From the NCBI GenBank assembly GCA_036752825.1, contig DAIORV010000034.1:1-19582 (forward strand): a stretch of 19,582 nt of DNA, read 5' to 3'. The position numbers and the translations under genes are program-made. The notes below the pieces were generated by a model. It saw only the letters and a program-made list of their open reading frames with translations, made no database searches and was not told the DNA's origin. Shown here piece after piece: positions 14,940 through 19,582 of this stretch (within the stretch, counting starts at the first letter, position 1; each line of letters opens with the position of its first letter). The stretch is from UBA5177 sp002413265 (GTDB lineage: Bacteria > Chloroflexota > UBA5177).

Positions 14940-16793
14940 GTGACTGTGATTTCTTTGCACAGTGCGCGGTCTGCGCTCCGAGCATATCCGCTGCCTATCG
15001 TGGCGCTGGCGGGTCTGAGCCTTGGTTTGCTTGCTGCTGCTGTACGGTCCGACACGTCTCACGCTGTGCTCGGAGCCACGCTCGCCATCGGAGGCCTGCC
15101 GGTGGTCTTCCGCACAGTCAAAGGCATGATCCGTGGAAACTTCGCCAGCGACGTCGTAGCGAGTCTTGCCATCGTTGGAGCTGCGGCGACCGACGAATAT
15201 CTTGCAGGCTGCGTGATCGTGCTGATGCAGACAGGCGGCGAAGCACTCGACGACTATGCGATCCGCCGTGCGTCGGCGTCGCTGGACGCGTTGATGTCGC
15301 GTGCGCCCCACGTCGCTCACCGACTTAGCGGCGCGAAGGTAGAGGACCTTCCGATGAGCGAGATCATCACCGGCGACACGCTCTTGGTACGCCCGGGTGA
15401 GATCGTTCCGGTGGACGGTCTCGTCATCTCCGGCAACACAGCGCTTGACGAGTCAGCGATCACCGGTGAGCCCATACCCGTCGCCGCGGGACCCGGCCGA
15501 GAAGTGATGAGTGGATCGATCTCTCAGGACGGCGCGCTGGAGATCCGAGCCCTTCGTCCGAGTAGTGAGAGCCAGTATGAGCAGATCGTGGCGTTGGTGC
15601 GCGCTGCCGAACAGGACAAGGCTCCCATCGGACGCCTGGCGGACCGCTATGCCATCTTCTTCACGCCGTTCACGCTTGCGATGTGCGGCCTGGCCTGGCT
15701 CTTCACCCGGGAGGCTCAGTCGGTGGTGGCGGTACTTGTGGTCGCCACGCCGTGTCCGTTGATCCTGGCCACGCCCGTAGCGATCATCTCCGGCATCAAT
15801 CGCGCCGCGCGACGCGGTATCGTCGTCAAAGGTGGCGCCGCGATTGAACAGATCGGACGGGCGGACGTCGTCGTATTCGACAAAACCGGAACTCTGACAA
15901 CCGGCTCTCCGGTGGTCGAACGGGCGGTCCCACTCGACGGGTACGAGCCTCGAGAAGTCGTGCGATTGGCAGCAGGTCTGGAGCAGCTTTCGAGCCATCC
16001 GATGGCTCGGGCGCTCGTCGCCGAGGGCAAGCTAGCGAGCGGTTCACTTCCGATGCCAACCGAGGTGATCGAGGAGGCCGGTCTGGGCGTTTCCGGCAAG
16101 GTTGAAGGCCACGTGATCGACGTAGGATCCATCGCTTTTGCCGCGCAAAAGAGTTTGGCGAGTCTCGATGCTCTTCGAGGAATGCGAACCGAGAGATTCA
16201 TGCAAGACGAAGCCACCGCGGTTGTCGGAATCGATGGACGCGCCGCCGGACTTGTTCTCTACTCTGACCCCTTGCGTTCCAACGTGGCGCAGACGCTTGC
16301 TCGGCTCAAGGGATTGGGCGTGAGGGACACGGTGATGTTGACGGGGGACGACGTGCAAACGGCGGCCGCAATCGCCACCCAAGCGGGAATCGACGATGTG
16401 AGAGCGGATCTGCTGCCGGGTGGCAAGGTTCAGGCCGTACGCGAGCTGATGCTGCGGCACGAGACCATTGTCATGGTGGGTGACGGTATCAACGACGCCC
16501 CGGCGCTCGCCACCGCCACGGTGGGAGTCGCGTTGGGCGCTCGCGGAGCCGCGGTGTCGGCGGAAGCGGCCGATATCGTGGTTATGACCGATGATCTGGG
16601 GAAGGTCGCCGATTCGGTAGAGATCGGCAAGCGAACCCTGAGCATAGCGAAGCAAAGCATCTGGGCGGGGTTAGGGGCGAGTGGGGCGATGATGGTTGCC
16701 GCGGCCCTTGGATACATTCCCCCGACGGTGGGCGCCTTCCTGCAAGAAGGGCTTGACGTAGCGGTCATTCTCAACGCCTTGAGAGCCAGGTAG
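14940..16793 (+). CDS. P1B-type heavy metal-transporting ATPase, TPC subtype (P1B-5-like)
   Basis: A 617-residue P-type ATPase. Family motifs in order: TGE (175-177), the metal motif TPCPL (270-274), DKTGT with the phosphorylated Asp at D314, the SSHP motif (H353-P354), TGDD (468-471) and GDGIND (514-519). Seven or eight membrane helices are expected, and the last ends in QEGLDVAVILNALR (602-615). There is no N-terminal metal-binding domain and no C-terminal hemerythrin domain. TPC in helix 6 with QEGxD in the last helix fits the P1B-5 group, linked to Fe2+/Ni2+ export, rather than the CPC copper or zinc groups or the SPC cobalt group. The specificity is inferred. The GTG at 14940 lies only 2 nt after a G-run, so the GTG at 14946 may be the real start. 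VIT1-like gene follows 16 bp downstream. Confidence 0.9.
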   Translation: MTVISLHSARSALRAYPLPIVALAGLSLGLLAAAVRSDTSHAVLGATLAIGGLPVVFRTVKGMIRGNFASDVVASLAIVGAAATDEYLAGCVIVLMQTGGEALDDYAIRRASASLDALMSRAPHVAHRLSGAKVEDLPMSEIITGDTLLVRPGEIVPVDGLVISGNTALDESAITGEPIPVAAGPGREVMSGSISQDGALEIRALRPSSESQYEQIVALVRAAEQDKAPIGRLADRYAIFFTPFTLAMCGLAWLFTREAQSVVAVLVVATPCPLILATPVAIISGINRAARRGIVVKGGAAIEQIGRADVVVFDKTGTLTTGSPVVERAVPLDGYEPREVVRLAAGLEQLSSHPMARALVAEGKLASGSLPMPTEVIEEAGLGVSGKVEGHVIDVGSIAFAAQKSLASLDALRGMRTERFMQDEATAVVGIDGRAAGLVLYSDPLRSNVAQTLARLKGLGVRDTVMLTGDDVQTAAAIATQAGIDDVRADLLPGGKVQAVRELMLRHETIVMVGDGINDAPALATATVGVALGARGAAVSAEAADIVVMTDDLGKVADSVEIGKRTLSIAKQSIWAGLGASGAMMVAAALGYIPPTVGAFLQEGLDVAVILNALRAR

Positions 16794-16809
16794 ACAGAGT
16801 GAGGAAAGC

Positions 16810-17520
16810 ATGGGACGACTAGCGCCACACGTGGAACGTCACTTTTCCGGATCAGCCAGCGTCAGAGACGTGGTCATTGGGATGTCTGACGGGCTTACAG
16901 TTCCTTTTGCCCTGGCCGCCGGGTTGGCAGGTGCCGTCTCCAACCATTGGCTGATAGTCATCGGTGGCCTTTCAGAGGTGGCAGCCGGTTCTATTGCGAT
17001 GGGGATGGGAGGCTATCTGGCAGCAAAAAGTGACGCAGACTCCTACAGGGCGGAGATGCAGCGGGAGCGGCAGGAGGTGCTAGAGGTCCCGGACGTCGAA
17101 CGCCAGGAAGTGGCACAGATCTTCTCGCAGTACGGTTTGCGCGGGCAGCCTTTACAGGCAGCAGTGGCGGCCATCTCGGCGGACAACGAAGTATGGGTGC
17201 AATTCATGATGCGAGAAGAGCTAGGCCTAGAAGAGCCCGATCCCAAGCGTGCTCTTCGCTCCTCCTTGACGATTGCCGGATCGTACATCGGTGGCGGCAT
17301 CCTCCCTCTCCTGCCGTATTTCTGGCCGACTTCAATCACCACCTCCCTAATACTGTCGGCCGTCATTACCGCCATCGCTCTCGCGATCTTCGGCTGGGTG
17401 AAAGGGAAGTTTACGGGCGTGGCGCCGGCTCGCAGCGCATTTCAAACCGTCCTGGTCGGCGGCTTGGCAGCAGGCTCGGCCTATCTCATAGCACGTCTTA
17501 TCTCAGGAGTAGCCGGCTAA
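16810..17520 (+). CDS. VIT1/CCC1-family iron (manganese) transporter
   Basis: A 236-residue membrane protein with five expected helices and a cytoplasmic helical metal-binding arm (about 76-140). Compared by memory with plant VIT1, an offset of 16 residues places every reported functional residue: D27, E56 and M64 in the membrane, and E86, E89, E97, E100, M133, M134 and E137 in the arm. The family exchanges Fe2+ for H+ and moves it out of the cytosol; in bacteria it probably exports iron or manganese. Start ATG at 16810 follows GAGGAAA with 5-6 nt spacing. The 16-bp gap to the P1B ATPase indicates one operon and a shared role in metal detoxification. Confidence 0.9.
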   Translation: MGRLAPHVERHFSGSASVRDVVIGMSDGLTVPFALAAGLAGAVSNHWLIVIGGLSEVAAGSIAMGMGGYLAAKSDADSYRAEMQRERQEVLEVPDVERQEVAQIFSQYGLRGQPLQAAVAAISADNEVWVQFMMREELGLEEPDPKRALRSSLTIAGSYIGGGILPLLPYFWPTSITTSLILSAVITAIALAIFGWVKGKFTGVAPARSAFQTVLVGGLAAGSAYLIARLISGVAG

Positions 17521-17657
17521 AGCCCGACGTGAAGGCGATTCTGCGAACTCAGCCGTACCGTGCGGGCATCTCAGGTCTGTGACCGATACCAACTCATCCG
17601 CCAGCGCCATATGCTGCGGACGCAGAGAGATGCTGAAGGCCAGCGCTCTCCCGCAAC

Positions 17658-17664
17658 AAGGAGG
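17658..17664 (+). promoter_or_regulatory. Ribosome binding site setting the Usp start
   Basis: AAGGAGG lies 6 nt before the ATG at 17671. It selects this start over in-frame upstream codons down to 17560. The rest of the 150-bp gap 17521-17670 shows no gene or clear promoter. Confidence 0.75.
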
Positions 17665-17670
17665 CTAAAC

Positions 17671-18618
17671 ATGAGACGAGTTGTCGTAGCCCTCGACGGG
17701 ACGGCCCTCGCGGCGGCAATCCTGCCCGACGCCCGACACTTGGCGCGGCCAGATGGAGAGCTGGTGCTCGTGCGCGACGCGAGCCTGGTTCCTAGCTACA
17801 CCGGCGCCGACCCCGATGACCAGACTCAAGCGGTAGACGCGTCCCGAACGTATCTCAATGAAGTGGCCGGCAGCCTTCGTGAGGACGGTGTGCGAGTGCA
17901 GGTCCAGACGATGGTTTCCGGCGATGCAGCGCTGGCGATCGACGAAGCGGCCAGAATCTTCGACGCCGATTTTGTCGCCGTGGCCACGCACGGGCGTGGA
18001 GGCATCGGGAGAATATTGCGTGGCAGTGTCGCCTGGCGCGCACTCGCCGGTAGCCCTGTCCCGATTCTTATTCGACACATCGGCCCGAACGAGCAGAAAG
18101 CTTTGACGTTCCGCGCCTTTGCGCGGCGCATCCTCGTGCCGTTAGACGGGTCTCCCTTGGCCGAGACCGCCTTGCCGTTGGCACAGGAGCTTGCGCTTCA
18201 ATGGAACGCACAACTACGAGTTACCCAGGTGCTACCCGCCTTCCCCGTCGTGCACGCAACGGGCGCGTTTGGTATGGGAATGGCGGCGTATGACGACACG
18301 CGGCCGGCCCGGCACCAGGCCGAAGAGTACCTTCGGAAGGTGACGGCTGGACTCGATGGCGACGTGCACACACACGTGTTCGTCGGCTCGCCGGTGAACG
18401 ATCTGGTGACGGCGGCCGAGGAGTGGCTCATCTCCGATATTGTGATGGCCAGCCACGGACGCACGGGCCTTTCGCGCGCCATTGTTGGGAGCGTGACCGA
18501 GGCACTCATCCACCGACTCAACCTGCCCATCATCGTGGTTCCGGCTATGGCGACCGTACCGCTCCACAAGAGCGCCGGAAGAGTTGTTCGTCCCGTCAGC
18601 CTCGCTTCAAAGGTCTAG
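17671..18618 (+). CDS. Tandem universal stress protein (UspA family)
   Basis: A 315-residue protein with two Usp domains in series (about 1-137 and 150-292), each beginning with a short strand ending in LDG (RVVVALDG at 3-10, RILVPLDG at 153-160). Each domain ends in the nucleotide loop: ATHG-x9-GS (105-119) and ASHG-x9-GS (260-274). In both, the first glycine of the G-x2-G-x9-G-S pattern is Ala, which is common in the family and does not exclude ATP binding. Usp proteins support survival in stress, stationary or low-oxygen states. It stands 150 bp after the VIT gene and 32 bp before the CoA-transferase, so it may start its own unit or share the downstream one. Confidence 0.9.
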   Translation: MRRVVVALDGTALAAAILPDARHLARPDGELVLVRDASLVPSYTGADPDDQTQAVDASRTYLNEVAGSLREDGVRVQVQTMVSGDAALAIDEAARIFDADFVAVATHGRGGIGRILRGSVAWRALAGSPVPILIRHIGPNEQKALTFRAFARRILVPLDGSPLAETALPLAQELALQWNAQLRVTQVLPAFPVVHATGAFGMGMAAYDDTRPARHQAEEYLRKVTAGLDGDVHTHVFVGSPVNDLVTAAEEWLISDIVMASHGRTGLSRAIVGSVTEALIHRLNLPIIVVPAMATVPLHKSAGRVVRPVSLASKV

Positions 18619-18650
18619 GACCACGTGAACGCCGGAAAGCTGCGCGAGTC

Positions 18651-19582
18651 ATGGTGACCGACGTAGCCGCGCCGCCGGCGACCTCGAAGTGGAAGAGATG
18701 GTCGAGCACCGAGGAGGCCGTCGAGGTCGTTCGCTCTGGGGACCGGGTGTTCGTCCAGGGTGCCAGCGCATTCCCACAGATCCTCATCGATGCGCTTGTC
18801 AAGCGCGGCGAGGAGGGAGCTAGCTCGGCCCTGGAGAACGTCGAAATAGTGCATCTCCACACCAACGGTCAGACGCGGTATGTGGGCAAGGAGTTCGAAG
18901 GGCGCTTCCATCACAGAGCGCTCTTCGTCGGCCCAAACGTGCGGGAAGCTGTTGACGCGGGGCGTGCGAGCTATGTGCCGATATTCTTGTCCGACGTGCC
19001 GGACCTCCTACGCAGCGGCCGCTTCCCCATAGATGTGGCACTGCTGCATGTATCTCCGCCCGACGAGCACGGCTATTGCTCGCTGGGCACGTCAGTGGAC
19101 TGCACGCTAGCCGCTGCCCAGGTGGCACGCACCCGCATTGCACAGGTGAACCCTCAGATGCCGAGAACGTTGGGGGACTCGTTCATCCATACCAGCCAGC
19201 TCGACCACATGGTTGCCGTTGACGAGCCATTGCCAACCCTTACGACCGGCGCTCCCAACGAAGTCCAGCGTGCGATCGGGCATCACCTGGCGGAGCTCAT
19301 TCCCGACGGCGCTACCCTACAGCTCGGCATCGGCGGCATCCCGGACGCGGTTCTGGCCTTCCTCACCGACCACAGGGATCTGGGAATCCACAGCGAGGTG
19401 ATCTCAGATGGAGTGGTAGATCTGGTGGAGCGAGGCGTCGTGACGGGCGCACGCAAAACCATAAACCGAGGCAAGGTAGTCGTGGCATTTCTCAACGGCA
19501 GCCGCAGGCTCTACGACTTCGCGGATAACAATCCGATGCTCGAGATGCGTCCCGTGGACTACACCAACGATACGCGGGTCAT
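18651..19582 (+). CDS. Acetyl-CoA hydrolase / 4-hydroxybutyrate CoA-transferase family protein, 5' part
   Basis: The frame is open from ATG 18651 to the window end; 310 residues are seen, and the family is usually about 430-500. Signatures are DRVFVQGASAFPQ near the start, the LLHVSPPDEHGYCSLGTSVD block (131-150), the GIGGIPDAV oxyanion loop (226-234) and HSEVISDGVVDLVE (247-260) whose E249 should be the catalytic glutamate that forms the CoA thioester. These enzymes move CoA between acetyl-CoA (or another acyl-CoA) and a carboxylate, or hydrolyse it. The start is 32 bp after the Usp stop, with GGAAAG some 11 nt before it; a GTG directly at 18654 is an alternative. Substrate unknown; acetate or 4-hydroxybutyrate is typical. 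It could work with the por complex, which makes an acyl-CoA. Confidence 0.9.
   Translation, partial: MVTDVAAPPATSKWKRWSSTEEAVEVVRSGDRVFVQGASAFPQILIDALVKRGEEGASSALENVEIVHLHTNGQTRYVGKEFEGRFHHRALFVGPNVREAVDAGRASYVPIFLSDVPDLLRSGRFPIDVALLHVSPPDEHGYCSLGTSVDCTLAAAQVARTRIAQVNPQMPRTLGDSFIHTSQLDHMVAVDEPLPTLTTGAPNEVQRAIGHHLAELIPDGATLQLGIGGIPDAVLAFLTDHRDLGIHSEVISDGVVDLVERGVVTGARKTINRGKVVVAFLNGSRRLYDFADNNPMLEMRPVDYTNDTRV

Noticed and set aside
14940..16793. Copper or zinc ATPase
   Set aside because: The helix-6 motif is TPC, not CPC, and there is no N-terminal heavy-metal-binding domain.
1..19582. CRISPR arrays, tRNA/rRNA genes, insertion sequences
   Set aside because: No regularly spaced repeats, no tRNA-like cloverleaf, no rRNA stretch and no transposase motif were seen.

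Overview
The window is a 19.6 kb piece of high-GC bacterial DNA. Genes are tightly packed, have clear Shine-Dalgarno sites, and often start with GTG. It holds 18 protein genes that can be supported; the first and last are cut by the window edges. I see no rRNA, tRNA, CRISPR array, insertion sequence or phage gene. The lineage cannot be fixed from the sequence alone. The gene content suggests a metabolically flexible bacterium with anaerobic or microaerobic capacity: an oxygen-sensitive type of 2-oxoacid oxidoreductase, a laterally mobile N-type ATPase, and metal and stress functions.

Layout. (1) 1-624, plus strand: the C-terminal part of a NatB/ABC-2 permease, followed by a hairpin at 657-677 between convergent genes. 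(2) 5208-713, minus strand: a four-gene 2-oxoacid:acceptor oxidoreductase operon, porG-porA-porB, ending in a fusion of a GltD-like FAD/NAD(P) module with a two-cluster ferredoxin domain. (3) 5209-5879: a divergent intergenic region with inverted repeats and one small candidate gene (65 aa). (4) 5880-12284: a complete N-ATPase operon in the diagnostic order atpD-C-Q-R-B-E-F-A-G, with almost every junction overlapping. The c subunit carries a Q/ES Na+-type ligand set. There is no separate delta gene, and the C-terminus of the b subunit looks delta-like. (5) 12285-12414: two GC-rich hairpins back to back, then an SQR-like flavoprotein (12415-13632) that lacks the family's redox cysteines. (6) 14656-13713, minus strand: a small ABM-domain protein and a Pat-like GNAT acetyltransferase, overlapping by 10 bp. 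(7) 14657-14939: a divergent control region with a 13-bp stem-loop and an 18-bp near-perfect palindrome. (8) 14940-17520: a TPC-type P1B metal ATPase and a VIT1/CCC1 iron transporter. (9) 17671-18618: a tandem universal stress protein. (10) 18651 to the window end: an acetyl-CoA hydrolase / CoA-transferase, truncated.

Working together (inference). The por complex and the CoA-transferase both handle acyl-CoA or acetyl-CoA. The Pat-like GNAT would use acetyl-CoA to acetylate proteins. The N-ATPase would spend ATP to export Na+ (or H+), or work in reverse. The P1B ATPase and VIT1 protein point to ferrous iron or related metal detoxification. Together the region looks like an energy-and-stress accessory island rather than a single pathway. 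The most unusual points are the Cys-less SQR-like protein, the por complex with a built-in NAD(P)/FAD module, the iron-handling pair behind a strongly structured leader, and the delta-like tail on the N-ATPase b subunit.
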